Positions 1 through 8,951 of a DNA stretch of 39,709 nucleotides are shown in pieces. The notes below the pieces were generated by a model. The model did no database searches. It was not told the origin of the DNA and saw only the letters and a program-made list of their open reading frames with translations. Source of the stretch: Pseudobdellovibrionaceae bacterium (GTDB taxonomy: Bacteria > Bdellovibrionota > UBA1018 > UBA6935); the NCBI GenBank assembly GCA_002722705.1, contig PBMP01000031.1, forward strand, positions 1-39,709, given 5' to 3'. The translations under genes and the position numbers were made by a program. Each line of letters starts with the position of its first letter. Position 1 is the first letter of the stretch.

Positions 1-279
1 GAACTCTTCAACTTAATTTTCTTAGATCTATCTTATATTTACAGATAATCTCTTACCTATGTCTCTTTAATCCACATCAACTATATTTACGGGAACCTTG
101 TTTTCTGTCTTTATTTTTGACAGAGGGATAATCATTAAACTCTTTATTCAGATTTTGTGATGGTTTTAATTGTAAGTTATTGATTTTATTTAATAATTCA
201 ATCTGAAAAACGCTTGTTTTGGCATATCTAATGCATCTTCATGGAATTATAAAGATGATTAAAAGAAAGTGTGGATCCC

Positions 280-648
280 ATGAAGAAAAAAAATACTAGG
301 CCCGTTCTTAAAGTTGGAATGAGTCTCATTCATGGAAAAGGCTTATTTGCTGAACAGTCGATTTCCAAAGGACAATTGATTGGTCGATTTGAAGGAGAAC
401 CTGCAACTGAAGATCACCCTCATGTTTTGTGGACTCGATGTCCTAAACATATCGATTGGCCAGGAATGAAGGAGCCAGAAGCAGGCTCTTGGTGGAAAGC
501 GATTCGGGTCACTAATGATTTAAAGTTTGCAAATCACAGTTCTCATCCAAACTCTCGAATTTGGGGAGTTCGACTTTTTGCAGATCGAGATATTCAAAAA
601 GGTGAAGAAATCACCTGGCATTATGGATCAGATTGGGATGAGGATTGA
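280..648 (+). CDS. Small SET-domain protein (putative protein lysine methyltransferase)
   Basis: A 122-residue protein that is almost only a SET domain. It begins with the usual SET opening (HGKGLFAEQSISKGQLIGRFEGE, split here as HGKGLFA at 18-24 and GQLIGRFEGE at 31-40), then NHSSHPNS at 85-92 (the NHxxxPN cofactor-site motif) and EEITWHYG at 109-116 (the GEE-hydrophobic-x-Y-G motif). Families with these motifs transfer methyl from S-adenosylmethionine to lysine. No pre-SET or post-SET cysteine clusters are present. A GTG at 271 is in frame, but the purine-rich AAAGAAAG sits about 10 bases before the ATG at 280, so the ATG is preferred. The 3' end overlaps the convergent gene at 628 by 21 bp. 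The target is unknown; the Lys-rich protein at 36600 would be one candidate, by speculation only. Confidence 0.75.
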   Translation: MKKKNTRPVLKVGMSLIHGKGLFAEQSISKGQLIGRFEGEPATEDHPHVLWTRCPKHIDWPGMKEPEAGSWWKAIRVTNDLKFANHSSHPNSRIWGVRLFADRDIQKGEEITWHYGSDWDED

Positions 649-1404
649 TGCCAACCAAAAGAGAGTCACTGTAAAAAATAGAAGAACGAGGAAGAGGTTT
701 TCTTTTCTGGAAAGCCATTGTTCTAAATATTCTTTTGTACTTTGATGAGAGAGTCCTTGTTTTTTTTGTGATTCCTTCCAGACCTCTAAGAAATCTTGGT
801 TAAAGTCCGGTGTACGATTTGGAATAAAGCTTTGAATTGAATAGAAAAGCTCTTTACAGCTCTCTAGGCTTTGTTGGCAGCCTGCGCAGCGTTTAACATG
901 ATCAAGTAAAAAATGTTTTGATTGTCCCTTGGTTTCTCCATCAAGGAGTCTTTGGGTCCATGGACGATCTTCGTCATATTCAGGGCAAGAAAGAGAAAGG
1001 TTTTTTGGCGCTCCAGGCATACGAATTCGTTTAGTCGTTTGAGTCAGTGCCAAATGAAAACGAGCATTCCATGCAATTCTTTCGATATTTTCAATAGATT
1101 CATTCAGAATGGAGCTCAGTCTTTGGTATGACCATCGGGTTTTGTGTAGGGCTACAAGGATGAGTCTTTCTTTTGGAAGGAGTCTAAAAAAAGGGTGGTT
1201 TAAGGCCCGCTCGTGGATGGTTTGCCCCTGCTGTTCTGCTTGATGAATCAGTGCTGCGCTTGTTTTTCGGATGATTTGTTCTTGGGTGAGTGGGCGTAAA
1301 GAGATTGCAGCAAGGGTATCTCGTGCATACTGGTGGGCTTGATGGGGTTCTGACCAGAGCGATTCACTAATGAGTTCAAGAGACTGAAATTCGTTTTCAA
1401 ACAT
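628..1404 (-). CDS. Sigma-region-4-like, ZAS zinc-finger, membrane-anchored regulatory protein
   Basis: 258 residues. Residues about 76-120 (LLPKERLILVALHK, then WSYQRLSSILNESIENIERI) resemble sigma-70 region 4, the helix-turn-helix that reads the -35 element. Residues 169-176, HVKRCAGC, match the H-x3-C-x2-C zinc motif of ZAS anti-sigma factors, with further cysteines at 140 and 183. Residues 237-258 form one C-terminal membrane segment. No clear sigma region 2 is visible at the N-terminus, so it is unlikely to be a working sigma factor alone. The architecture suggests a membrane-tethered regulator combining sigma and anti-sigma parts. No strong ribosome-binding site precedes the ATG. It converges on, and overlaps, the SET gene. 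Confidence 0.55.
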   Translation of the reverse strand: MFENEFQSLELISESLWSEPHQAHQYARDTLAAISLRPLTQEQIIRKTSAALIHQAEQQGQTIHERALNHPFFRLLPKERLILVALHKTRWSYQRLSSILNESIENIERIAWNARFHLALTQTTKRIRMPGAPKNLSLSCPEYDEDRPWTQRLLDGETKGQSKHFLLDHVKRCAGCQQSLESCKELFYSIQSFIPNRTPDFNQDFLEVWKESQKKQGLSHQSTKEYLEQWLSRKENLFLVLLFFTVTLFWLASILIPI

Positions 1405-1460
1405 AGATAGAAGAAGGTCACCATGACCTTTGCTGAAAGTGTATCACATCTGTTAAAGGT

Positions 1461-1494
1461 AAAAAAAACGGAGTCCGAGAACCGGACCCCGTTT
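1461..1494 (-). terminator. Rho-independent terminator after the lipoprotein gene
   Basis: On the minus strand an 11-bp stem (arms at 1483-1493 and 1467-1477, one A/C mismatch, loop of 5) is followed by a run of eight T (1461-1468 read in reverse). It lies 24 bp after the stop of the lipoprotein gene at 1518 and before the start of the next minus-strand gene, which separates the two transcripts. Confidence 0.85.
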
Positions 1495-1517
1495 GGATTT
1501 TGGCGGTCAAGTTGTTG

Positions 1518-2300
1518 TTACTGAGCTGGATGCCAAACTTTTTTCTGTTGTAGTCTCCATAACCAATAACGGAGTTTTCTCATTTTTCTTTTAGAGATAG
1601 ATCCATTATTAAATGAAATTTCTCGTCTCGAGAGAAGTGTTTGATGAGTCATCAAAGAAGGATTTTGAGGAAGAACTCCTCCCAGAATTGATGTCGCATC
1701 TAAAAAGAATGCAATTCCACTCGTTTTAGATTCTGACCCTGAAAAAATCCCTATGATTCCCTCAAGACCATTCGTCAGCGTAAATCCAGGAAATAAGCCT
1801 ATCGTTCCCAATTTGTTGCCAATTACATCAAACTCCTTTATTGGAACTGCGGATCCAACCAGAACACGGTTATTTGATAATGAGAGATACACAAGTGCTT
1901 TTCCTCCATCTACAGGTAAAGCAATGACTGAATCTTCATCAATTCCCCCTACAGGGAGAGCATTTCCATTTGGGAGTAAAGGTTCTAGCGTATTTCCCAG
2001 GCTTGCTTGGGTCACATTCATTTTTAGCGTGAGTTCAGAAGCACCAATTGTGGGTGTAAGTGCAAGTGTTCCATATGTTTTTTGAGAATCAGCCGGATCT
2101 TGAATGTCGTAAGAAAAACCAGGAATTTGGATTCCTCCCGTCGTAACAGTGAGTTTGACCTCGCCCCAGACCTCTTCATTTTCGGTAAATGATCGGACTG
2201 AACCGTCAGTCACTTTAGGTTGGTTTTGTCCGCAAGCAACTAGTCCCATAAGAAGTGGAAGTGTAAGTAATTTCAGAATGAATTTTGATTTGATGTTCAT
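1518..2300 (-). CDS. Putative lipoprotein of unknown function
   Basis: 260 residues from the ATG at 2300, which has AAGGAG six bases upstream; the frame stays open further upstream to 2429 but without a comparable start signal. The N-terminus is a lipoprotein signal: basic MNIKSKF, a hydrophobic stretch, and the lipobox LVAC about residue 22, so the mature protein should be lipid-anchored in the envelope. The rest is rich in Gly, Leu, Thr and Ser with many short beta-type stretches, and ends in a basic tail (ISKRKMRKLRYWLWRLQQKK). I recognise no family. It is transcribed alone: a terminator follows and a divergent gene starts at 2479. Confidence 0.7.
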   Translation of the reverse strand: MNIKSKFILKLLTLPLLMGLVACGQNQPKVTDGSVRSFTENEEVWGEVKLTVTTGGIQIPGFSYDIQDPADSQKTYGTLALTPTIGASELTLKMNVTQASLGNTLEPLLPNGNALPVGGIDEDSVIALPVDGGKALVYLSLSNNRVLVGSAVPIKEFDVIGNKLGTIGLFPGFTLTNGLEGIIGIFSGSESKTSGIAFFLDATSILGGVLPQNPSLMTHQTLLSRREISFNNGSISKRKMRKLRYWLWRLQQKKVWHPAQ

Positions 2301-2478
2301 GAATGGCTCCTTTGAATTCCTCTTCGGAGGGATCAAAAAAGACTTTATGGACAGTGAGTTAGAGTGCTTCCTTTTTTCTTTTCTGTAGTTAAATTGTCTG
2401 GTAAAAAAAACCTTAATGCATGTTGTCAAAAGTTCGTAACCTTGTTAGCACCCTGAAAGTGAAAGGAGAGAGGGCCTA

Positions 2479-2973
2479 GTGAAAACAATCTTATTCTTGC
2501 TGATTGGAACTTTATTTTCTGGAATAGAGGGCTATGCCTTTGATCTTCAAGGAAAATTTATATTTGATGTCGATCGTGCATTTACCACAGAGCCTCGCTA
2601 CGATCGAACTAGCCTCGCTGATATTATCTATTTTGAGGTAGATCAGAATGAAGTGCGCATCACTAGTTGGACGTTGAAACACGTTAAGAATTCAAAAGAT
2701 AAAAAAGGAAATTATTATCGTGCTTCTTTAAGAGAAGACTCTGACTCTCAAGAGGTTGTTCTTTCTCTTGAACAGTATTTTGGGGATGAAGGAGTGCAGG
2801 TCTATGAACTTCTTTTTGAAAAAACGGATGAGGGACTCAGCTTTATCGGAGTGACAGAAGAAGCGAGTCGAGCTGATGGAAAAATTCCCCCTCCAATGGT
2901 TCAAGCTGTTTTGAAAGATCGGTCTGTGGATCCATTTATTGAATTAGGAAAAGTGGGTTTTTCTGGTGAATAG
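2479..2973 (+). CDS. Exported protein of unknown function
   Basis: 164 residues from a GTG start preceded by AAGGAG (about 2461-2466, spacing about 12). The first 19 residues (MKTILFLLIGTLFSGIEGYA) form a signal peptide. The mature part is mixed charged and hydrophobic, with no cysteines, and no family is recognised. It reads like a small soluble or beta-rich periplasmic protein. The next gene begins 23 bp downstream on the same strand, so the two are probably co-transcribed. Confidence 0.6.
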   Translation: MKTILFLLIGTLFSGIEGYAFDLQGKFIFDVDRAFTTEPRYDRTSLADIIYFEVDQNEVRITSWTLKHVKNSKDKKGNYYRASLREDSDSQEVVLSLEQYFGDEGVQVYELLFEKTDEGLSFIGVTEEASRADGKIPPPMVQAVLKDRSVDPFIELGKVGFSGE

Positions 2974-2996
2974 GAAAAAGGGAACGGGGTTAGGCT

Positions 2997-3770
2997 ATGT
3001 GCTTACATAAAAAATTTATTTTTGTCTTTTTATTGGGGATCACTTCTTTTTGTTGGGCTGATGGTTATCCTCGTCAAAAAAATGAAGCAAAAACTGCAGC
3101 TGAGGAAGTTCGGGCTGCCAGAGCGCGTGTGGTTCCACACGTCAATGAGCTTGATGATTTGGTGGATCTTCTTATTCAGACTGCAGAAACACTTTATGAT
3201 ACGTCGGCAACAATAGAAGAATCTCGAAAAACTGCAGAAGAGATGGGACGAGAGGTGATCCGTTCTATATATGATCAAACCAAAGATTCTAAGCAAAGAG
3301 CAAGAACAAAAGCGCTCGGTGCATATGCAGAAGCGCTTGTGACTCCCGGAAAATTTGAAAATTTTTCTAAACAGATTACTCGAAGCCGACTTTTAAGCAC
3401 ACTGATAGTTGCAGGAGTATTAGATGCGACGACCATTGCTCTTGCAATTGGTTCAGAGTATCCGATTCCTCATATGGGGTTTTGGGATGTATACACCTTT
3501 CCAGCACTTGCTACGACAGCAATGGGAGTGTTAGTAACTGCGATTTATATTGTGATCCGAAAAATCCAGTCGTGGAGAATTAAATCTATACTGATGTCCT
3601 TTTTTAAAGGAATTCAGACTGAATCTCAAATGAAGTTCAAAAATTTTGAACACTTTGCGGAATGGCTTGAGGTCAGGACAGATTTACCTTTTTCTAAAGT
3701 GACTTGTTCACGGTTATTTGGATTAAAGTCTCGTTTGAATCAAAAAATGATTGGTAGTTCAAAAGAATAA
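2997..3770 (+). CDS. Envelope protein with signal peptide, coiled coil and two membrane segments
   Basis: 257 residues. It starts with a signal peptide (KKFIFVFLLGITSFCWADG), then a charged, probably helical region (about 30-125, rich in Glu, Ala, Arg and Lys, with coiled-coil character), then two hydrophobic segments (about 130-152 and 167-187) and a basic cytoplasmic-like tail. No enzyme motif is visible and I recognise no family. The start has only a weak purine tract. It follows the exported protein at 2479 closely and precedes another at 3818, suggesting a small operon of envelope proteins. Confidence 0.6.
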   Translation: MCLHKKFIFVFLLGITSFCWADGYPRQKNEAKTAAEEVRAARARVVPHVNELDDLVDLLIQTAETLYDTSATIEESRKTAEEMGREVIRSIYDQTKDSKQRARTKALGAYAEALVTPGKFENFSKQITRSRLLSTLIVAGVLDATTIALAIGSEYPIPHMGFWDVYTFPALATTAMGVLVTAIYIVIRKIQSWRIKSILMSFFKGIQTESQMKFKNFEHFAEWLEVRTDLPFSKVTCSRLFGLKSRLNQKMIGSSKE

Positions 3771-3817
3771 CGTTTTTATGATAGAATCCTGGTGTACCCT
3801 GATCAAGGAGGCTATCA

Positions 3818-4330
3818 TTGGTTAAGAAAATCAGTTTGATACTAGCAGTTGTGTTTTCGTTTCATCTTAGTGAATCTGATGCAAACTCGACACCGAAGGG
3901 GGATTTGATGAAATCGATTTATGATCAATCAGATTTGATTGTACAAATTCGTTTTGAAAATCAAAAATTAACGACAAAAAAAATTAAATCTGAAAAAAAC
4001 TCACTTGATCTTCGAGTAACTTCTTATCAAGTTAAAAAAGTATTTAAGCAGAAAAAGTTTAAAATAAAAGAAGGTGATTGGATTGATACCATCAGTGATC
4101 AATACCGCCTTGAGCTTTCTACCCAGGAAGCAGCTCAACAGGGTACTTCTAAAATGCCTCACTTTGATCGAATGCCTTATTTTGAAAATAATGATGTAAA
4201 AGAAGCGCTGCTTTTTTTAAAAAAATCTTACTCTTCTTATGCTCCTTTTGAGAGAATTAAAGATTCAGGAATGCTTGAGATGAGTCATCTCCCTGAACTC
4301 GAGGCTCTCATGAAAGAGTCTCAAGACTGA
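3818..4330 (+). CDS. Exported lysine-rich protein of unknown function
   Basis: 170 residues beginning at TTG; the choice rests on CAAGGAG at 3804-3810, seven bases before it, and on the signal peptide that follows at once (KKISLILAVVFSFHLSESDA). The mature protein is basic in its first half, with many Lys and Gln, then acidic near the C-terminus. No family is recognised. Its last 10 bp overlap the convergent aldehyde dehydrogenase gene. Confidence 0.6.
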   Translation: MVKKISLILAVVFSFHLSESDANSTPKGDLMKSIYDQSDLIVQIRFENQKLTTKKIKSEKNSLDLRVTSYQVKKVFKQKKFKIKEGDWIDTISDQYRLELSTQEAAQQGTSKMPHFDRMPYFENNDVKEALLFLKKSYSSYAPFERIKDSGMLEMSHLPELEALMKESQD

Positions 4331-5673
4331 AAATGCCATGCCTTGGGTTTTGTAAACGCATGAATTCCGATATGAGAAAGTGTTGATCCAACTCCAGAGT
4401 CCTTCCAGCCAGTCCATGGTAGTGTCGGACTGACTCGGTCACAGCAATTCCAATAAACGGTTCCTGCTTCAAGTTGATTCATCATTCTTTTCGCCTCTTG
4501 AAGATCGGTTGTAAAGACTCCAGCCGTTAAACCATAATGACTTTCGTTCATTTGAGTGATTGCTTCTTCTTCTGAACAAACAGAGTTTAAAGTAACAACT
4601 GGACCAAAGGCTTCTTCGGATTGAATTTTTTGTGAAGAGTCAACATTTTCTAATACCGTAGGTAGAAGTCTTTTTTCCTCTAGTGTTCCTCCGTAAAGAA
4701 GATTTGCTCCACTTGAAACCGCTTCATCAATCCATTTTTTTAATTTCTGCGCATGTTCAGGCTGAGTAAGGCAACTGAAATACGTTTTTGAGTCTTCTGG
4801 GGATCCGGAAGCAAGTTTACGAAGTTCTTGGATAAATAAGTCTTTGAATTCATCAAAAACATCCTGATGAATATAGATTCTCTCTACTGAACAACAGCTT
4901 TGACCATTGTTATAAAAAGCTCCGTCACAAAGAGATTCTGCTGCTCTTTTTAAGTCCGCATTTTTAGATACATAAACGGGATCTTTTCCACCGAGTTCAA
5001 GTTGGTAAGGAATACACTTTTCTCCGGCCGATTTTGCAATTTTTTTACCCGTAGCTACGCTTCCTGTGAAATAGATTCCATCAATAGGAACATCCAATAA
5101 AGCTGCCCCAATTTCTCCTCCTCCAATGAGAGTTTGAAAAACTCCTTGAGGAAGTTCGGATTCAATCCATAGACGTTCCATTTCAATTCCGATCAGAGTC
5201 GACTTTTCTGAAGGTTTATATAAAACAGCATTTCCAGTTAATAGAGCCGGGATGTATACATTAGATCCAACAAACCAAGGGTAATTCCACGCAGAAATAT
5301 TTCCAATCACACCCAAAGGTTCATAGGTGATCTGTTCAGTGAGTGTAGTATTTTTTTCTCGTATTTCAGGAGTAATTGCTTTTTCTGTTTCATCAATAAA
5401 AAATTGAATTCTATTTTCCATAGCGGAAATCTCATTTAAAGATTGAGTAATCGGTTTTCCAGTTTCTTTTGTTTGAATTTTTGAGAGTATTTCTTTTTGT
5501 TCTATGAGTTTTTTCTGGAAGTTTTTAACAATTTGAATTCTTTGATTTAAAGGAGTTTGTTTCCATTTTTTTTGAGCTTCTTTTGCAGTCTTATACTTTT
5601 TTAAAACCGATGATGAAGTATCGGGTTCTACCGTTTGGATGACTTCATCGTTCCAAGGATTGATGATTTTCAT
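4321..5673 (-). CDS. NAD(P)-dependent aldehyde dehydrogenase (amino-alcohol operon)
   Basis: 450 residues, a full-length ALDH-superfamily enzyme that oxidises an aldehyde to its acid in the cytosol. Visible: the oxyanion Asn in NISAWNYP (N130), cofactor Lys in LYKPSEKS (K153), the Rossmann motif FTGSVATG (203-210), the general base Glu in ELGGKDP (E226), and the nucleophile Cys in NNGQSCC (C260). The ATG at 5673 overlaps the TGA of the hydrolase gene (ATGA) and has AAAGGA upstream; a TTG at 5691 is less likely. Last gene of the amino-alcohol operon. By context it should oxidise a gamma-glutamyl-amino aldehyde, the PuuC role; that substrate is inferred. Confidence 0.9.
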   Translation of the reverse strand: MKIINPWNDEVIQTVEPDTSSSVLKKYKTAKEAQKKWKQTPLNQRIQIVKNFQKKLIEQKEILSKIQTKETGKPITQSLNEISAMENRIQFFIDETEKAITPEIREKNTTLTEQITYEPLGVIGNISAWNYPWFVGSNVYIPALLTGNAVLYKPSEKSTLIGIEMERLWIESELPQGVFQTLIGGGEIGAALLDVPIDGIYFTGSVATGKKIAKSAGEKCIPYQLELGGKDPVYVSKNADLKRAAESLCDGAFYNNGQSCCSVERIYIHQDVFDEFKDLFIQELRKLASGSPEDSKTYFSCLTQPEHAQKLKKWIDEAVSSGANLLYGGTLEEKRLLPTVLENVDSSQKIQSEEAFGPVVTLNSVCSEEEAITQMNESHYGLTAGVFTTDLQEAKRMMNQLEAGTVYWNCCDRVSPTLPWTGWKDSGVGSTLSHIGIHAFTKPKAWHFQS

Positions 5674-6428
5674 TGAGGTTTCCTTTCGCAATTCTTTAAA
5701 AAATCATGCATGAGAGGTGCTGAGTTGATTAATGTTTTTTTAGGATTCATCGCCGTAAATTCAGGGTGCCACTGAACTCCTCGAATGTAACGCTCATCTT
5801 TTCTCCACGAAATTGCTTCAATAATTTGGTCTGTTGGAGAAAAAAGATCAGCTTCAAAACCATCAGCTAAATTTTTAATAGCTTGATGATGAACTGTGTT
5901 AACTCGAAGAGAAGTATCATTTGGGTAGATGGGCTTCAAAGTGGAGTTTTTGCTCCAAATGACGTCATGTTCAAGTTGATCATAGATCTGAGCACTTCGA
6001 TGTAGAGTCTTTGTAGATACTTGGGTTTCAATGTCTTGATACAAAGTTCCACCGAAAGCTACATTAATCATTTGAAGACCACGACAAATTCCCAGAATCG
6101 GTTTTTTTTCTTTAAAAAAACCAAGAATCCATTTTTTTTCATATTCATCTCGGTAGGCGTCACCATTCCATTCTGGTCGAATTGCCGTTTCACCATAAGA
6201 AGTAGGACTGATGTCAGAGCCTCCTTGAAGAAGAAGTCCATCGAGCTGATCAATCCATCTCTTTTGATCTTTTTCTGAGAGTTCGGAAGGAAGGAGAATA
6301 GGCATGGCTTCATAGGATTGAAGCCATAAAAATTGACTTTCTTCAGCGTAAAGAAGTCTTTTTCCTTTAAAAATAGGACGGTTGTTGTCGTGATGAAAAA
6401 AACAACTACTGACTCCAATCTTTTTCAT
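5670..6428 (-). CDS. Class I glutamine-amidotransferase-like gamma-glutamyl hydrolase (PuuD-like, peptidase C26)
   Basis: 252 residues. The triad of class I amidotransferases is present: the nucleophile elbow GICRGLQMINVAFGG (C115) and the HPE pair (H221, E223), with the oxyanion-region LLLQGGSDISP at 66-75. This matches the peptidase C26 / PuuD family, which cleaves the gamma-glutamyl bond of compounds such as gamma-glutamyl-GABA. A strong GAGGTG lies just before the ATG, and its TGA overlaps the ATG of the dehydrogenase downstream. Placed after a ligase, an alcohol dehydrogenase and before an aldehyde dehydrogenase, it should release glutamate and the finished amino acid. Confidence 0.88.
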   Translation of the reverse strand: MKKIGVSSCFFHHDNNRPIFKGKRLLYAEESQFLWLQSYEAMPILLPSELSEKDQKRWIDQLDGLLLQGGSDISPTSYGETAIRPEWNGDAYRDEYEKKWILGFFKEKKPILGICRGLQMINVAFGGTLYQDIETQVSTKTLHRSAQIYDQLEHDVIWSKNSTLKPIYPNDTSLRVNTVHHQAIKNLADGFEADLFSPTDQIIEAISWRKDERYIRGVQWHPEFTAMNPKKTLINSAPLMHDFLKNCERKPQ

Positions 6429-6429
6429 A

Positions 6430-7575
6430 TCACCTCAATGCTTTTTTAAAAATATTCTCAAAGTCTGCTTTTGTTACCGGTCTTGGCCCAGAGGGGTGAC
6501 ATCCATCGGTAAAAGCAAATTCAACAAGTTTTTCTAAATGGCTTTCATCTACTCCAACCTCACATAAAGTTGTTGGACATTGAACTTTTGTTTTTAAATC
6601 ACGAATCCACGATAGAAAATCTTCAGGATTTACATTTGATAAGCCCGCAGCATTTGCCATTCGTGTGAACTTTTCAGGAACAGCAGACAGATTATGTTCT
6701 AGAGCAAAAGGAAGCATAATTCCATTGGCGAGCCCATGATGAAGGTCACATACTGTAGAAAGGGAATGGGCACATGAATGGACCAGTCCAAGTCCTTTTT
6801 GAAAAGCAATCGCACCCATCATTGCCGCATCTAATAGATCTTTTCTTGCTTGAAGGTGATGTGGGGTTTTTACACAGGTTTCTAAAGATTGGCTAACTAA
6901 ACGAATTCCTTCAAGAGCTATTCCATCACAAATCGGGTGTTCTCCTTGAGCCAAAAAAGCCTCAATTAAATGTGTGAGTGCATCGAGTCCTGTGGTCGCA
7001 GTGACTTGCGAAGGAAGATCTTGCGTAAGCTCTGGATCTGCAAAAACAACTTTAGGAAGAATTCGTGGAGAAAAAATAATTTTTTTCTGATGAGTGAGAT
7101 CATCAGAAATGACTGAGCTTCTTCCTACTTCTGACCCTGTTCCTGCAGTTGTTGGAAGGGCAAAGAGAGGTGGAATTTTTTGATCTACAGGGCGTCCATT
7201 AGTAAGACCATCTTCATAATCAAAGAGGTTTCCAGGGTGAAAAGTCATCAGAGCAATTGCTTTTGCGACATCTAAAGCGGCCCCTCCACCAAATCCAATA
7301 ATCGCGTCTGCTTTTTGTTCATGAAAGGATTGGGTTCCATGAATCACTTGAGATTCAACAGGATTCCCTTTAACTCCAGAATAAACTTGAGGGTCAAATC
7401 CAGAAGATTGTAAAAAAGAAAAATAATTTTTAAAAATGGGAAGTGTAACTAATCCTTGGTCAGTTACTAAAAGTGGACGTTTAATATTTTTTTCTTTTAA
7501 AAAGGAAATAATCTCCTTACGAGCTCCTGTTCCTGAAAAAATTAAAGTTGGAAATTGATATTTACTGATCGACAT
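6430..7575 (-). CDS. Iron-containing (group III) alcohol dehydrogenase
   Basis: 381 residues, the usual size. It has the NAD-binding GFGGGAALDVAKA (94-106), PTTAGTGSEV (141-150) and the metal ligands expected for Fe-ADHs: D198 and H202 in GLDALTHLIEAF, H270 in SCAHSL, and H280 in LHHGLANG. AAAGGAGTC precedes the ATG. The family oxidises primary alcohols to aldehydes with NAD. In this operon it takes the place that the FAD amine oxidase PuuB has in putrescine breakdown, which argues that the glutamylated substrate carries a hydroxyl rather than a second amine. Confidence 0.9.
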   Translation of the reverse strand: MSISKYQFPTLIFSGTGARKEIISFLKEKNIKRPLLVTDQGLVTLPIFKNYFSFLQSSGFDPQVYSGVKGNPVESQVIHGTQSFHEQKADAIIGFGGGAALDVAKAIALMTFHPGNLFDYEDGLTNGRPVDQKIPPLFALPTTAGTGSEVGRSSVISDDLTHQKKIIFSPRILPKVVFADPELTQDLPSQVTATTGLDALTHLIEAFLAQGEHPICDGIALEGIRLVSQSLETCVKTPHHLQARKDLLDAAMMGAIAFQKGLGLVHSCAHSLSTVCDLHHGLANGIMLPFALEHNLSAVPEKFTRMANAAGLSNVNPEDFLSWIRDLKTKVQCPTTLCEVGVDESHLEKLVEFAFTDGCHPSGPRPVTKADFENIFKKALR

Positions 7576-7586
7576 AAAGACTCCTT

Positions 7587-8951
7587 TTAAACGAGTTCAA
7601 AATAACGTTTGATTTCCCAGTCCGTAACAGCTTTTCTAGCTTGTAGTACTTCCCATTTTCTGTTTTCTACAAAATGTTTAATGAAGGTTTTTCCAAAAAG
7701 TTCCTTTGCAAGATCTGACTTAGCCATTTTATCCGTTGCTTCTTCAAGAGTTGCAGGAAGTCGAATAGCGTCTGTAACTGCGTATCCATTTCCAGATACA
7801 GGCTGGTCTTTTAGCTTGAGTCCTTTTTGAATCCCGTAAAGTCCAGATGCTAGGGCTGCTGAAATCGCAAGGTAAGGATTACTATCGGAACCAGGAACCC
7901 GAGTTTCTAGTCGAGTTGAAGACTCACTTCCTGGAATTACTCTCAAAGAGACTGTTCGGTTTTCTACTCCCCAAGTGACTAATGTTGGTGCCCAAAGTCC
8001 TTCAACTAGGCGTTTATAGCTATTGATGTTAGGTGCGTAAAACGGAAGAATTTCTGGAAGACATTTAATTTGTCCTGCAAGGTAACTCTTAAAAAGAGGG
8101 CTCATTTTATGAGGGTGATCATCTTGATAAAAAACATTTTTACCATCTTTCCACAAAGATTGATGGAGGTGACCACTGCACCCAGGAAGGTTAGCGTTCC
8201 ATTTTGCCATAAAGCTTGGAAGAATTTGATGACGATATCCAATTTCTTTTACAGCAGTTTTAAAAAGAACAGCTCGATCTGCTTGTTCTAGTGGGTCTGA
8301 ATAAAGAATAGCAGCTTCATAGACTCCTGGTCCTGTTTCAGTATGCAGTCCTTCAAGAGGGATTTCAAATTGAGAGGTTCCATCAAAAAGATCTGCCATA
8401 TACTCTTGTGCCAAAGAAGAACGAAGGATTGAGTACCCAAACATTCCTGGGGTGATTGGGGAGGGGTTTTGATAGTTCTTTTCCTCAAGAGAGTGGGGAG
8501 TTTCAGCAAAATTAAACCATTCAAATTCTTGACCAAAGGTTGCCTCAAAACCGGTTTGTTGTGTTTCTTTGATGATTTTTTTTAAAAGTTGCCTTGGACA
8601 AACAGAAAGTGGGGTTCCATCGGTTTCGATAAAATCTGCCAAAAAAAAAGGAACGTCGTCATCCCATGGAACTTTTCTAAATGTATTTAAATCGATTTGC
8701 GCTTGTGCATCAGGGTAACCTGTATGCCAACCTGTATACGTCGAGTTTTCATAACAAAGGTCATTGATATCCCATCCAAAAACAACATTACAGAACCCAA
8801 AACCAGACTCCACTGCTGAGAGGAACTTTGATTTTTTCATCACTTTTCCTCGCAAAATACCATCAATATCTGTAACAGCGACTTTCACACGGTCTAAGGG
8901 GTGGTTTTTTACTTCAGAAAGAATAGATGAGCTTTTTTTTGATGTTTTCAT
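7587..8951 (-). CDS. Glutamine-synthetase-like gamma-glutamyl-amine ligase (PuuA/GlnA4-like)
   Basis: 454 residues with the glutamine synthetase fold. Visible are the metal/substrate motif FGQEFEWF (about 139-146), the ATP-site region NLPGCSGHLHQSLW, and the NRTVSLRVIP and RLETRVPGSDSNPY segments that bind nucleotide and glutamate. The adenylylation motif (NLYDLPPE) of housekeeping GlnA is absent at the C-terminus, as in PuuA and other GS-like ligases that join glutamate to amines. It abuts the permease gene with no spacer. With an ethanolamine-type permease, Fe-ADH, ALDH and gamma-glutamyl hydrolase beside it, the likely substrate is ethanolamine, as for Streptomyces GlnA4. A plain assimilatory role cannot be excluded by sequence alone. 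Confidence 0.85.
   Translation of the reverse strand: MKTSKKSSSILSEVKNHPLDRVKVAVTDIDGILRGKVMKKSKFLSAVESGFGFCNVVFGWDINDLCYENSTYTGWHTGYPDAQAQIDLNTFRKVPWDDDVPFFLADFIETDGTPLSVCPRQLLKKIIKETQQTGFEATFGQEFEWFNFAETPHSLEEKNYQNPSPITPGMFGYSILRSSLAQEYMADLFDGTSQFEIPLEGLHTETGPGVYEAAILYSDPLEQADRAVLFKTAVKEIGYRHQILPSFMAKWNANLPGCSGHLHQSLWKDGKNVFYQDDHPHKMSPLFKSYLAGQIKCLPEILPFYAPNINSYKRLVEGLWAPTLVTWGVENRTVSLRVIPGSESSTRLETRVPGSDSNPYLAISAALASGLYGIQKGLKLKDQPVSGNGYAVTDAIRLPATLEEATDKMAKSDLAKELFGKTFIKHFVENRKWEVLQARKAVTDWEIKRYFELV

Noticed and set aside
1-270. AT-rich leader with a TTGACA at 117-122
   Set aside because: No -10 element at a proper distance (the GATAAT nearby is only five bases away) and no open frame of note; I see no supportable feature here.
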